In this document: one piece after another, positions 1 to 12,859 of the stretch | Layout of the letters: every line of letters begins with the position of its first letter | Position numbering within the stretch: the stretch's first letter is position 1 | DNA from: Triticum aestivum | Taxonomy: Eukaryota > Streptophyta > Magnoliopsida > Poales > Poaceae | Reading direction: 5' to 3' | Length of the DNA stretch: 64,000 nt | Assembly: GCF_018294505.1 (NCBI RefSeq) | Contig: NC_057801.1 | Span: forward strand, 437,016,201 to 437,080,200 | Notes under the pieces: generated by a model | The model's input: the letters and a program-made list of their open reading frames with translations, nothing else | What the model was told of the DNA's origin: nothing | Databases searched by the model: none | Program-made: the position numbers and the translations under genes

Positions 1-1
1 A

Positions 2-2743
2 ATGAATCTCGAACGTGATGTCACACATATTCATAGTGTGAATACCAAAAGATGTAAGGTTGATAATGATAGTCCCACATACTTGTGGCACTGCCGCCTT
101 GGTCACATTGGTTTCAAACACAAGAAGAAGCTCCATGCAGATGGACTTTTGGAGTCTCTTGATTACGAATCATTTGACACATGCAAACCATGCCTCATGA
201 GCAAAATGACCATCGTTCTCCAGAATAATGGAGTGAGCAACCAACTTATTAGAAATCATACATACTGATGTGTGCGGTCCAATGAGCGTTGAGGCTCGCG
301 GAGGCTATCGTTATGTTCTCACCCTCATTGATGACTTAAGTAGATATGGGTATGTCTACTTGATGAAAAACAAGTCTGAGACCTTTGAAAAGTTCAAGGA
401 ATTTCAGAATGAGGTAGAGAATCAACGTGACAGAAAGATAAAGTTCTTACGATTAGATTGTGGGGGAGAATATTTGAGTCACGAATTTGGTACACACTTA
501 AGGAAATGTGGAATTGTTTCACAACTCACGCCGCCTGGAACACCTCAGCGTAACGGTGTCTCTGAACGTCGTAATCGCACTCTATTGGATATGGTGCGAT
601 CTATGATTTCTCTTACCGAATTACCGCTATCATTTTGGGGATACGCTCTAGAGACATCTACATTCACTTTAAATAGGGCACCATCTAAATCCGTTGAGAC
701 GACACTATATGAATTGTGGTTTGGGAAGAAACCTAAGCTATCGTTTCTAAAAGTTTGGGGATGCGATGCTTATGTCAAGAAACTTCAACCTGAAAAGCTC
801 GAACCCAAGTCGGAAAAATGCGTCTTCATAGGATACCCTAAGGAAACCATTGGGTATACCTTTACCTCAGATCCGAAGGCAACATCTTTGTTGCCAAGAA
901 CGGGTCCTTTCTGGAGAAAGAGTTTCTCTTGAGAGAAGTAAGTGGGAGGAAAGTAGAACTTGATGAAGTACTGCCTCTTGAACCGGAAAGTAGCGCAGCT
1001 CAGGAAAATGTTTCTGTGGTGCCTGCACCGACTAGAGAGGAAGTTAATGATGATGATCAAGGTACCTCGGATCAAGTTGCTACTGAATTTCGTAGGTCCA
1101 CAAGGACACGTTCCACACCAGAATGGTATGGCAACCCTGTCCTGGAAATCATGTTGTTAGACAACGGTGAACCTTCGAACTATGAAGAAGCGATGGCGGA
1201 CCCAGATTCCAACAAATGGCTTGAAGCCATGCAATCCGAGATAGGATCCATGTATGAAAACAAAGTATGGACTTTGACAGACTTGCCCGATGATTGACGA
1301 GCAATAGAAAATAAATGGATCTTTAAGAAAAAGATGGATGCGGATGGTAATGTTACCATCTATAAAGCTCGACTTGTTGCTAAGGGTTATCGACAAGTTC
1401 AAGGGGTTGACTACGATGAGACCTTCTCACCCATAGCAAAGCTGAAGTCCATCCGAATCATGTTAGCAATTGCCGCATTCTACGATTATGAGATATGGCA
1501 AATGGACGTCAAAATGGCATTCCTTAACGACTTTCTTAAGGAAGAATTGTATATGATGCAGCCGGAAAGTTTTGTTGATCCTCAGAATGCTAACAAGGTA
1601 TGCAAGCTCCAGCGCTCCATCTATGGGCTGGTGCAAGCATCTCGGAGTTGGAACATTTGCTTTGATGAAATGATCAAAGCGTTTGGGTTTATGCAGACTT
1701 ATGGAGAAGCCTGCGTTTACAAGAAAGTGAGTGGGAGCTCTGTAGCATTTCTCATATTTTATGTGGATGACATACTATTGATGGGAAATGATATAGAACT
1801 TTTGGAAAGCATAAAGGCCTACTTGGATAAGTGTTTTTCAATGAAGGACCTTGGAGAAGCTGCTTACACATTAGGCATAAAGATCTATAGAGATAGATCG
1901 AGACGCCTCATAGGTCTTTCGCAAAGCACATACCTTGATAAGATATTGAAGAAGTTCAATATGGATCAGTCCAAGAAGGGGTTCTTGCCTATATTGCAAG
2001 GTGTGAAATTGAGCTCGGCTCAAAGCCTGACCACGGCAGAAGATAGAGAAAAGATGAGTGTCATCCCCTATGCCTCAGCCATAGGGTCTATTATGTATGC
2101 CATGATGTGTACCAGACCTGATGTAAACTTTGCTGTAAGTTTGGTAGGAAGGTACCAAAGTAATCCCGACATGGAACACTGGACAACGGTCAAGAATATC
2201 CTGAAGTACCTGAAAAGGACTAAGGATATGTTTCTCGTTTATGGAGGTGACGAAGAGCTCATTGTAAAGGGTTACGTCGATGCTAGCTTCGACACAAATC
2301 TGGATGACTCCAAGTCACAAACTGGATACGTGTATATTTTGAATGGTGGGGCAGTAAGCTGGTGCAGTTGCAAGCAAAGCGTCGTGGCGGGATCTACATG
2401 TGAAGCGGAGTACATAGCAGCCTCGGAGGCAGCACATGAAGCAATCAGGATAAAGGAGTTCATTACCAACCTAGGAGTTATTCCCAATGCGTCGGGCCCG
2501 ATGACTCTCTTCTATGACAACACTGGAGCTATTGCCCTTGCTAAGGAGCCCAGGTTTCACAAGAAGACTAGACACATCAAGCGTCGCTTCAACTCCATTC
2601 GTGAAAATGTTCAAGATGGAGACATAGATATTTGTAAATTGCATATGGATCTGAATGTCGCAGATCCATTGACTAAACCTCTTCCGCGAGAAAAACATGA
2701 TCAACAACAGAACTCTATGGGTGTTCGATTCATCACAATGTAA
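2..2743 (+). pseudogene. pol: Copia pol polyprotein (integrase, RT, RNase H), broken
   Basis: The polyprotein cuts and inserts element cDNA (integrase), copies RNA to DNA (RT) and removes RNA (RNase H) in virus-like particles. The integrase HHCC zinc module lies at about 80-210 (HCRLGH, CKPC). The DDE core lies at about 255-700, with D in HTDVCG, D in RLDCGGEY and E in SERRNR. The RT shows KARLVAKGY near 1360, the FYVDDILL active site at 1757-1780 (YVDD 1760-1771), and RNase H starts near 2270 (VDASFDTN). Three lesions inactivate it: an extra base near 250 moves the reading from frame 2 to frame 3, a second shift near 880 restores frame 2, and an in-frame TGA lies at 1295-1297. The reading ends at TAA 2741-2743. 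Gag and protease lie left of the window. Confidence 0.93.
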
Positions 2744-2764
2744 CTAGATTATTGACTCTAGTGC

Positions 2765-2774
2765 AAGTGGGAGA
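2765..2774 (+). other. Polypurine tract of the Copia element
   Basis: AAGTGGGAGA lies immediately before the LTR start at 2776. This is the usual site of plus-strand DNA priming. Confidence 0.8.
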
Positions 2775-2775
2775 C

Positions 2776-4276
2776 TGTTGGAAATATGCCCTAGAGGCAA
2801 TGATAAAATGGTTATTATTATATTTCCTTGTTCATGATAATTGTCTATTGTTCATGCTATAAATGTATTGATCGGAAACCGTAATACATGTGTGAATACA
2901 TAGACCACACCATGTCCCTAGTGAGCCTCTAGTTGACTAGCTTGTTGATCAACTGATGGTCATGGTTTCCTGACTATGGACATTGGATGTCATTGATAAT
3001 GGGATCACATCATTAGGAGATTGATGTGATGGACAAGACCCAATCCTAAGTATAGTACAAGATCGTCTAGTTCGTTTGCTAGAGCTTTTCTAATGTCAAG
3101 TATCATTTCCTTAGACCATGAGATCGTGCAACTCCCGGATACTGTAGGAATGCTTTGGGTGTACCAAACGTCACAACGTAACTCGGTGGCTATAAAGGTG
3201 CACTACAGGTATCTCCGAAAGTGTCTGTTGGGTTGGCACGAATCGAGACTGCGATTTGTCACTCTATGTGATGGAGAGGTATCTCTGGGCCCACTCGGTA
3301 ATGCATCATCATAATGAGCTCAATGTGACTAAGTAGTTATTGGCCGGAGAGCTGTCTCGGTCATGTCTACATGATTCCCGAACCCGTAGGGTCTACACAC
3401 TTAAGGTTCGATGACGCTAGGGTTATAAGGAAGATTTGTATGTGATCACCGAATGTTGTTCGGAGTCCCGGATGAGATCCCAGACGTCACGAGGAGTTCC
3501 AGAATGGTCCGGAGGTGAAGATTTATATATGGGAAGTCATCATACGGTCACCGGAAATATTCGGGGGTATACCGGTATTGTACCGGGACCACCGGAGGGG
3601 TTCCGGGGGTCCACCGGGAGGGTCCACCTGCCCTGGAGGGCCTTATGGGCTGTAGGTGGAAGAGAACCAGCCCCAAGTGGGTTGGGCGCCACCCCCTAGG
3701 GCCCATGCGCCTAGGGTTGGGGGGAACCCTAAAGGGGGCGCCCCCCTTGGCTTGGGGGGCAAGCCCCCTCCCCCCTTGGTCGTCGCCCCCCATATAGATC
3801 TCATCTAGAGGGGCCGGCCCCCATCCCCTTCTCCCTATAAATAGAGGGGTGGAGGGAGGGGTGCAACACCACATCCAAGGCGGAGCCCCTTCCCTGCCCA
3901 ACACCTCTCCTCCTCCGCAAGAGCTTGGCGAAGCCCTGCCGGAGAACTGCTACTCCATCACCACCACGCCGTCGTGCTGCTGCTAGAGCCCTCTTCATCA
4001 ACCTCTCCCTCCTCCTTACTAGATCAAGGTGCGGGAGACGTCACCGGGCTGCACGTGTGTTGAACGCGGAGGCACCATTGTTCGGTGCTTAGATCGGATT
4101 CGACCGCGATCTGAATCGCTACGTGTACGACTCCTCCAACCGCGTTCTTGCAACGCTTCCGTCTCGCGATCTTCAAGGGTATAAAGATGCATCCCCTCTC
4201 TCTCGTTGCTAGTTACTCCATAGATTGATCTTGGTGATGCGTAGGAAAATTTTAATTTCTGCAACGATCCCCAACA
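2776..4276 (+). repeat. 3' LTR of the Angela-type element (1501 bp)
   Basis: The LTR has TGTTGG and CCAACA inverted ends. A very GC-rich segment (3560-3800) precedes the TATA box. It contains no real gene; the open frames at 3436-3904 on both strands are by-products of GC-rich LTR sequence. Confidence 0.92.
3836..3843 (+). promoter_or_regulatory. TATA box of the Copia LTR promoter
   Basis: TATAAATA follows a C-rich stretch inside the LTR, at the position expected for the U3/R promoter. In this 3' copy it would fire into downstream DNA. Confidence 0.7.
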
Positions 4277-4555
4277 GCCCGACCCCCTCGAGCACCGGGG
4301 CACCACCACCGTCGACGCCCGAACGCCAGCACCTCTTTGACCTCGCCGCCGTCATCCTCCGTCCACCTCCACCGACGCCATAACCACCACTGGACTCGTC
4401 GTCATCCGCTGCACCGCCCGTGCCCTCGCCGGAGCTCGCCGACGACCGGAGCGCTGCCGCCGCCGACGTCCGAGCCGCATCGCTGGCGACCACCACCGTC
4501 GTAAGCTCTGACGACCCTCCCCTCTGTTGGATCTTCATTATACGGCCCAGATTAG
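4277..4555 (+). repeat. 5' LTR remnant, segment 1
   Basis: This GC-rich stretch matches 15391-15669 of the 3' LTR with scattered substitutions. It begins right after the Copia LTR and ends with ATTAG, the target site of the solo LTR. Confidence 0.88.
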
Positions 4556-7500
4556 TGTCACACCCTAGCTAGTCATGCATCAGAGTGTGTGCATCATGTT
4601 TAAATTTCCATTTAATTTTGAAATGGGGATTTGTGAAACCCTCAGAATCATTTTTGAAAATGATCCAAATAAAAATTTCTCCAAAAGGGTCCAAGAAAAT
4701 GCTCATGTTGCTCTCTGAAAATATTGGACAGAGATAAAAATCAAACCAATATTTTTAAGAGCTCATAGGTATTTATTTTGGGCATTTGGAATTAATGCAT
4801 AATTATTTGCATTGGAGATATATTATTTATATATATTAATATATGTCCAAATATTATGCCATTTATAAAGGAGCTCTGGAATAATATATCTAGCTCCTGC
4901 AAAAATTGGCATAAGTTAAATAAATGATTTAATATATTATTTAAATCAAAACAAATGTCAGAAATTAGAAAAAGAAAAAAATAAATAAAAGGGAGAAGCT
5001 TACCTGGGCTCCTCCCTGTGCAGCCCAGCCAGCTGGCCGGCCCAGCCAGCAGGCGGCCCAGCCCGCCTCCCTCCTCTGTCGTCTTCGTCCTCGACAGAGG
5101 GAGGGGAGTGTGGCCGGCGCGCGCGCGCCACCGCGCCACGCCACCTGCTCGCCTGCCTGCCTGCCCTCCCCTCCTCGCCTCGATGCCCTGGACGACGCCA
5201 CGCCTCCCCCCTGCTCTCTCTCACTCTCCCGCGGTTCTTCCCTCCTCTCCCTCGCTCTCTCTCTCACACGGCCGAACACCACCGTCGCCGCCGTTCGCCA
5301 TAGCAGCCATCACCGGGCACCCCTCACCCCTCCGCTGAGCTCAGGAGCTCCGCCTCGACTCCCTCTTCCTCCCCACCAAGCCAAGCCCCCCCGGAAGCCC
5401 TACATCGCCGCCACGTCGCCGTTCCCCTCCTCGGGCTCCGACCATCATCGCCGTCGAATTCGCCGTCTCCAGCGCGTCCCCGAGCCCGCTTCGACGCCCA
5501 CTGCAACCGCGGTGAGCTCCACCACCGTTTCCCACTCTTTTCCCCCTCGTTCCCGCACCGTAACCCCATTCCCACCATGGCCGAACCTCCGCCGTCGCCG
5601 AGCTCGCCGTCGACGCAGCTCCAGTGACCATTTGGTCACCCCGGCGAGTCCAACAAGTTCGTAAGGCCCCGTAGAGCATCCCTAGCGTCTTGCTTCGCTC
5701 GCCTTCGAGCTCCAACCCCGTTTCCGTGCACGACCGAACCCCGGCGGCCGCAGCCGAGCTCGCCGTCGTCGACTCCGGCCACCCCAGGCCCAGCCACGGC
5801 CACCGTTCGACGCGCGGGAGCAAGGGCTCTCCAACGAGCCCAAGCACGGCCTCGCCCGTGCCCTGTAGCGCGTTTCCGCACCGCGCCGCCGTCTCGGGCC
5901 TCGCCGGCGTCATGTCGCCGGTGGGTTTGACCACCTTGACCACGACAGGAACCCCCCTGAGTCCCTGACAGGTGGGCCCAGCCCTGTAGCTAATTAGGAT
6001 TAGCGCTAACCACTGTTAGTTAACCCCCCTGACACTGACCAGTGGGCCCCAGCGCCACTAATCCCTAATTAGGATTAATTTAACCCTGTTAAACCCCCCT
6101 GTCACAGACGTGTGGACCCCACACGTCAGGTTTGACCCCAGCCAGCCGCAGTTGACCACTGACGTCATGCTGACGTCATGCTGGCGCAATATTTATATTT
6201 CTGGATTTAATTTAAATCAGGAAATTCCAGAATATTATTTAAACTTCAAAAATTCATAACTTTTATTCTGTAACTCCAAATTGGACAAATTATATATGAA
6301 AAATGATCAGAAAAATCCAATCTATCCATCTGTACTATTTTCATGCATGATCAAACAAGTTAAATTGATGTCTTAAGCAGAACAAGGAAAAGCACTTTAA
6401 AAGGCCATGTTTGAGTTTGAAATTTGAATCTTTGATTCAAATTTGTTCAAACCCTTCTGGATTTAGTTGCATTAGCCCAACACACTCATTATGCCATGTT
6501 TCATGCATGCATCATATTGTTGCACATTGTTTGGTGATGGTTGTGTATCGGTGTCCTTTGCGACAGGTTCTGCCTCCGAGGAGTACCATGATTACCCTAA
6601 CGAAGAACCGTATCAGTGCATCGAACCATCAGGCAAGCAACCAACCATTTGATCATATCGATACAATCCCATGTTCTCGCTCCTGCTCTCTTTTACTGCA
6701 TTAAGACAACGCGTTTCAAACTGCTGTGTGCTACGGTAGTTGAACCCATTTCCTCTGCATGACCTGTCATTGCCACAGTAACTAGATGAAGCCCACTAGC
6801 ATGTGTAGGAGTTGAGTGAGCCATATGTATGTGTTGTTCCTACCTTGCTATGCCTGCTATGCTTAGAGTCGTGTCAGGTCTGGTTCATCTGGGTGATGGG
6901 CTGGAGTGAAATGGTTATGTCGATAATGAGAGTGGTGTGGTGAACACGATTTGGTAACGGTATCGATGAGAGGCCATGTAGGAGTACATGGTGGGTTGTT
7001 TCATTGAAGCCGACCCTAAGCACTGAGATCTGTATGTGTGATTTAAGATACAGCTACTACCATGCATTGGGCCCTGAAATATGACCCCGCTCGACTTCTT
7101 ATTCACCCTAGCTCTCTGTCCAGGAGTTGCAAGTAGTTTCTGGTGTTTGTAGCCTACTGGAGGCCGTGGACAGCGCTGACCGTAGGGGTGGGCTGTGATG
7201 CGGTAGGTACGTGGCCGGGTGTACCGAATACCCGTTAGGTATCTCGGGAACCCTGTTCACATCGTTCGGGGCCGTATGGGAAACCTCAGCCGGACTCCCT
7301 GCGGATGGAACCTGTATAGGCGATAAACCTGGACTAGAGGCTTAAGTGTTTAGGTAGGTCGTGGTCTACACCCACGTCGGCTTTCGCTTGAAGTCTGCCG
7401 AGCACATGTCGTGTGCAGACGCTAAGTGGTGGAAACATGTATGAAGAAGTACACCCCTGCAGGGTTATCATAACCTATTCGAATAGCCGCGTCCGCGGTA

Positions 7501-8690
7501 AAGGACTACTTGGTTGCCTATACAGTTCATAGACAAGTAAATGGAAACTACTAAAAGCCTCAAGATAAGTGTGAGTGCCGAGGATGGCTCTTCCGAAGGA
7601 AGACGGAGGTGGATCCTCGGTAGTGTATTGAATTGGTGAGTAGTGGACTCGTGTGCGCAAAACCTTTTCAAGTTGAAGTATCGTAGGATAGTCTAGCCAA
7701 GAGTCAAAGCTGGCTTGCTGCAATAACCCCACCAACCCTTCTTGATAATATGCATGTATGTAGGATCTGATGTAAGTCTTGCTGAGTACCTTTCTACTCA
7801 TGTTGCTATAATCTACATTTTTACAGAAGACGCTGCAACCCCTTCTGATGGGTTCTATGTAGACGTTGACATCAACGAGTAGGCTAAAGACCCAGGTGGT
7901 GACCCTGATCTTGTGAAGGACCACGTAGTATAGCTAGGCTTTCCAAGCCTCTTTTATTTTACTAGTTGTCTGTACTCAGACAAGTTACTTCCGCTGTTGG
8001 TTTGTATGACTGTATGACTTGTATGTTGGGTCGTGAGACCCGTACCTTTGTGTATGTTATGTATGGCTCCCTGAGCCTTAAATAAAGTACTTGTGTCGTA
8101 GAGTCATGTTGTGATGCTTCGTTGTATTTGCACATATCGAGCATATTGTGTGTATGATTGAAATGCTTGGTATGTGTGGGATCTGACTATCTAGTTGTTT
8201 ATCTTTAGTAGCCTCTCTTACCGGGAAATGTCTCCTAGTGTTACCGCTGAGCCATGGTAGCTTGCTACTGCTCTGGAACACTTAGGCTGGCCGGCATGTG
8301 TCCTGCTTCGTTCCTGTGTCTGTCCCTTCGGGGAAATGTCACGCATTGAGTAACCGGAGTCCTGTTAGCCCGCTACAGCCCGGTTTACCGGAGTCCTGCT
8401 AGCCCAGTGCTACAGCCCGGACCCACTTGCTGATGACCGACACGTTCGAAGCTGGGTCATGGATGCATGTCCCTGTAAGTCTGTGCCACTTTGGGTTTAC
8501 GACTAGTCATGTCAGCCCGGGCTCCTTATCATATGGATGCTAGCGACACTATCATATACGTGAGCCAAAAGGCGCAAACGGTCCCGGGCAAAGGTAAGGC
8601 GACACCCGTGGGGATACCGTGCGTGAGGCCGCAAAGTGATATGAGGTGTTACCGGCTAGATCGATGTGACATCGAGTCGGGGTCCTGACA
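4556..8690 (+). mobile_element. Solo LTR, 4135 bp, TSD ATTAG
   Basis: The ends are TGTCACACCC and GGTCCTGACA. ATTAG occurs on both sides (4551-4555 and 8691-8695) but only once at the empty site in the sister LTR (15665-15669), which proves the boundaries. The LTR start does not recur inside, and I see no primer site, polypurine tract or protein domain, so this is a single long LTR left by LTR-LTR recombination rather than a full element. It has an AT-rich start, a GC-rich block at 5000-5960 whose open frames on both strands are compositional, an AT-rich middle and a CG-bearing tail from about 7140. Family not identified; probably Gypsy. Confidence 0.88.
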
Positions 8691-11358
8691 ATTAGATCTT
8701 TAAAACATTAGTTTATTTTTATTTAAATCGGTTCTGCCTCGGTTCAGTTTACGGTTTAGTCCAAATCGGTTTAGCCGATTGGTTTTATTTCATTTTTTTC
8801 GCCCGTACGCGTTTCTATTAATCTACGGCCGAGCGTTCTATAGATCAGATCGTACATCCTCTAGGCCCAGTAGGAACCCTACGCGTAGCACGTGTCTGAT
8901 CTGTTTTTTTAGTTTATTTTCATTTTTGTTTTAAAAACAGAAATAGTTTCAATCTTAGATTGCTTATATCTTTTAGTTTATAGATCCAAATTGAGTCTTT
9001 CTTTTTTTCTGTAGTTTCAATTTTTTTTGAAGTTTCTGTTTGTGCCTTTAGTTTTCAAATTTGGGTAGTTTAAATTTGAATTATTTCAAATATGCTTCAA
9101 ACACTGTTTTGGCTCTAGTTTGAATTCTAGAATAGAATTTTGATTGATTCTTTTTGCCATGGTTTTGTTATTGTTTTGTATATCGAGTAGCATGCACTGA
9201 TTTTTTTGTTTATTTTAAATTAGGTTTATTTCAAACAGTACTGTTTTGCTTAGGTAGTTATTTTGGTCATATAATTATTGTTTTTATTTATTTTTAGTTA
9301 ATTCTTTTTGTAGATTTTTACATGTTGTCATGTGTTTCTGTTAGAGTGCAGTAGATAAATTTTTGTAGTTATTTATTAGTGTTTAGCTACAGTTTTAGTA
9401 TTTGTTTGTTTAGTTCATTGTGATAGTTGATAAAAATCGGTTTATTAGTTTTAAAGTAATTCTTTTTGCCACTTCAATATATGTTGTTATTGATTCTATA
9501 TTTAGAAGTAAATTAGTTTTCATAATTATTTTAGTATTGTTTATTAATGTCTTAGTGTTTTGTTAGTTGTTATAGTTTTTCTAGTGTTAACTAGATATTT
9601 ATAATAGTTTTTATATTAGTTCCTTTTGCTAGTTATCAAGTTAGTAAATTATTTTCTGTTGTTGCATTAGAATTATATTTTCTTTGCTGTAGAAAAGTTA
9701 TTAGAGTGATTTAGTGTGTTATGAGAGTATTGACTGTCATTTTGTGAATTGTGTGAGTTGGTTTCTCCCTTGTTTTCTTAAATTTCCTTGGAATTATATT
9801 TGCTTTTCTTTGACTTCATTTTTTTATTACTTTATGATTGTTATATTGATTGCTAGTATTGTTTGCTAGGATTATTGCTATGTGAATACAATGTTTGACT
9901 ATACAGATTTCTTAGAGTGACAAATAGTTTATCAAAGGTTTCGAGAGCGTTATAATCTTCATCAACTTTACCAGGCAAGGTCACTTTGACCATGTTATTC
10001 ATACCCATGTTTTTATTGCATTTAGTGTCACCATTCATTATCCCTCCAGTAGTGTTATTGACTTCTTGTAGTTGAGTAGAATGCATGAGGTAGGAACCCA
10101 TCTCCTTGTTATCAAGCCCGGGACATTATGTAGTTTAAATGCTACGCTATAGTAGACGGTGTTGGTATGAGTGCTCAGGAGTGGTGTGAGTATGAAGGAC
10201 CCCCTACGTCAATGACGACAACTTCATGATGGCATCGGCAAGGACCGCATCTTCAGGACTTTGACCTCGTATGTGTTCCTAAGAGAAGTAATTTGTCCTC
10301 ATGTTTCGAGGTCTCAAGAAAAGGGCGTGGAAAGATTTCGAGACTCGAGACAAGAATTCAATACACACTACTGGGTGAAGGACGGATTTGATGGGCACCC
10401 TGGAGCAACCAGTGGATGGACGGGATGCATGGCGGAGCACCATGACATCTTGCGGAAAGCTTCACCCAGACTCAAAGAGACGGAAGAATACTTCATGCCC
10501 GGAACCTAAACTGTGCAACTGCAAGTCACTATTGGCTCTGGCTTGGTTGACCTTAGTGGTGACTCTGGCTGGGACGGTGCTAGCATATGTAGAACTACGG
10601 TAGGATTGGATGAGCACCAGATAGTGGTCAGAGGAACTCTTCGGAAGACCATGTTTTGATCGTCCTGTTCTCAAACGATCTGAAGTGCGAGGATGAAAAG
10701 GAAGGGACCGAATCTTGAGAGTAAAGTGTACAAACCTCTGCAGAGGGTTAAAACCTAACTGATTAGCCGTGTCCCTGGTTACAGACAACTAGAGCCTCTG
10801 GACTTGGATCTATCTCGGAACTCTCAACACTGGACTGATAACATAATTCTGGGCAATTTATGATGATTTTGGGCTATGAGACATCGTTTGGCGGAACCAT
10901 GTCATGATAGAAAACTCCATAGTACAGACTCTTGATATTCCTTTGATGTAGGGAAAATAAAGCCAACTTTTACGCAAACAAAACTCAGATACAGAGCCAC
11001 AAAGCCATATTGCATATAGTATAGTTTATCATTTGTTTTTCTTATAGTGATCTTGCCGGTACAGTCAATGTAATGACCTACACGGCTGCAACGTATCATG
11101 TTGCAGATATTTTTCTTTCGACGAGTAAGAGTACGGTACAGGGTTACGGTCTACACTCAACTTGCCGATGGCATTGATGGGACTCCACACCCGATTGTTT
11201 GTTTCCGCTAAGACTTACGAGGTATATATCTGTTTTACGTTATTCATACATGTGATTGCACTTTGATATATACATTGATGTACTATGTGTGCCAGCATAC
11301 TGATCTAGGGATGGCACGGATACACAGAGGCTTGACCGTTTGAGGTCGGGTCGCTATA
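8691..11358 (+). repeat. 5' LTR remnant, segment 2
   Basis: This matches 15665-18329 of the 3' LTR. It ends in GCTATA where a canonical LTR would end CA; the 3' copy ends GCTACG, so both termini appear mutated. The T-rich block 8700-9850 has no gene. Confidence 0.87.
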
Positions 11359-11362
11359 GAGA

Positions 11363-11374
11363 TGGTATTAGAGC
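11363..11374 (+). other. Primer binding site (initiator tRNA-Met type)
   Basis: TGGTATTAGAGC differs by one base from TGGTATCAGAGC, the complement of the plant initiator tRNA-Met 3' end. It lies four bases after the 5' LTR end. Confidence 0.8.
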
Positions 11375-11920
11375 ACATGTTGACTGTATGACGTGACCCT
11401 AGAAACTAGAAAGCCCCTAGGACAGGATATGACTAAAGCTTTACTTTCAAAAAGATCCTTTACTTCTCATCTTTTTTGATTTTTTCAGATATTCCCTCTT
11501 ACGTCAAATTGTTAGAATATACCCCTTTCCCTTTTGACCACATGAAGGACCAACTGAAGCTGCTCCAAAAAGGACAAGATATCGGACAATTGAGGACCTC
11601 TTCAGAGTAAAGAAGATTTCACCATGCACTAGAAAAGTTGAAGATACAACATTTGAAGACTTCGGAGACTTGAAGAAATTGAAGAATCTGAAGAATTATT
11701 TGACCTTTAGAAGACCAAACCCCTATTATATACTTACGTTAGATGCGATAATTTGTGAGCAGTCATTTGTTTGATGTTTTTTTGATAGCCACAAATAAAA
11801 CATGTTCCTTCAAAGCTATTGTTTGTATTGTGTGTATCTCTCTTATCTCTCTTCACTCATCCCAAAACCCTTGGACCCCAATAGATGATGAATGAAGATG
11901 GACGTGTACTTCCGAGATGA
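11375..11920 (+). other. Untranslated leader of the LARD-like element
   Basis: This lies between the primer site and the first gag methionine. It is AT-rich with no open frame worth naming. Confidence 0.5.
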
Positions 11921-12859
11921 ATGACACATCCGGAGGTAGCACAGTGGATATGGAACATGGAAGATCGCATGAAGGAGTACCGTATTGTAGAAGAGTATAT
12001 GGTTCCATACACCTTACGGCGCATCACACAAGGTGTTGCAACATGGCGAGAGATACATATACAAGGATGGAATGGAGCAAATGCTTGGGAAGAATTCAAG
12101 ATTATTCTATTGAGGTCTTATCTTGTCAAGAAGCCATGTGGTCGTAAAATGAAGAAGCAAACTTGTGCATGCAGGATATGTGGAGAAATAGGACACACCC
12201 ATGAGGAACATAGGGATGGAAACCCTCATTGTGAAGAACATCACCCAGAGGAAGAATGCCCCACTACACAGGTGACTTGCTTCTTGTGTGAAGGAACTAC
12301 TCATTACCCAAGTTAGTGCCCAATTTACCCCAAGGTACAAGAGATTACCAAGCAGTAGAAAGAAGCCATGAAAGAAACCCTCAGGGAAAATTCAGAAGAA
12401 CCTGCGATGAAGGAAGTTATTGAAGACCCTTATGGTGAAGGCCTAAACAGATTTTTCTCCGAAGCCTGCTATTCATGTGGAGAGGAAGGACATTTTTCAG
12501 AGTATTGCACGAAGGAAACCCAAGAGTATCACGGAGACTTCCTGACAACAGAAGTGAAGTTTGACCCTCAGGAAATAGAAGCTCTGATAATTACGGAGAA
12601 ATCTAGGAAGAGTAAACGAAGGCATCCCCAGAACAACCCAATTTCTGCAGAGAAGGACCTGGGTCATATCACTTGTTACAGGTGCAAGGATTTAGGTCAT
12701 TAGGCTAATAAATGTCCAGAGAAGAAGCCAAGAACCCAAAGTGTGTACACCATCTCCAAGAAGCCCAAAGACTTACCAGAAGTTATTTGTTTTAATTGAA
12801 GGGAAGCAGGACATTATGCTACTAAATGTCCCGACAAGATGGAAGCTGGAGCTGAGTAG
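11921..12859 (+). pseudogene. gag: gag relic with five zinc knuckles
   Basis: One frame runs from ATG 11921 through a Retrotrans_gag-like segment (WREIHIQGWN, WEEFKIILLRSYL) into five CCHC or CCHC-like knuckles at 12170-12211, 12278-12319, 12467-12508, 12674-12715 and 12788-12829. The first ends in H rather than C. Knuckles bind RNA and help package element transcripts. Stops interrupt the frame: TAG 12314, TAG 12356, TAG 12701 and TGA 12797, before the last TAG at about 12857. The first three would be CAG or TGG codons after C-to-T change, typical of methylated plant transposons. Three stops fall within knuckles; the one at 12797 takes the place of the second cysteine. No protease or RT follows. 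Non-functional. Confidence 0.75.

Larger units (their letters stand above)
1..4276 (+). mobile_element. Angela/WIS/BARE-1-like Ty1-Copia retrotransposon, 3' part
   Basis: The window opens inside the pol gene of a Copia element and runs to the end of its 3' LTR. Domain order is GAG-pre-integrase, integrase, reverse transcriptase, RNase H, which is diagnostic of Ty1-Copia. The LTR starts TGTTGGAAATATGCCC and ends CCCCAACA, as in the Triticeae Angela/WIS/BARE-1 group. It sits inside the 5' LTR of the older element described below: the sequence directly after it (GCCCGACCCC at 4277) matches the middle of that element's 3' LTR at 15391. GCCCG is therefore the likely target duplication; the left copy lies outside the window. 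Confidence 0.93.

Noticed and set aside
3436..3904. Open frames on both strands in the Copia LTR
   Set aside because: They overlap on opposite strands in GC-rich LTR DNA, include the TATA region and match no protein pattern.
5018..5968. Up to 200-codon frames on both strands
   Set aside because: They lie inside the solo LTR GC block, are Pro/Arg/Ser-rich in all frames, and show no domain.
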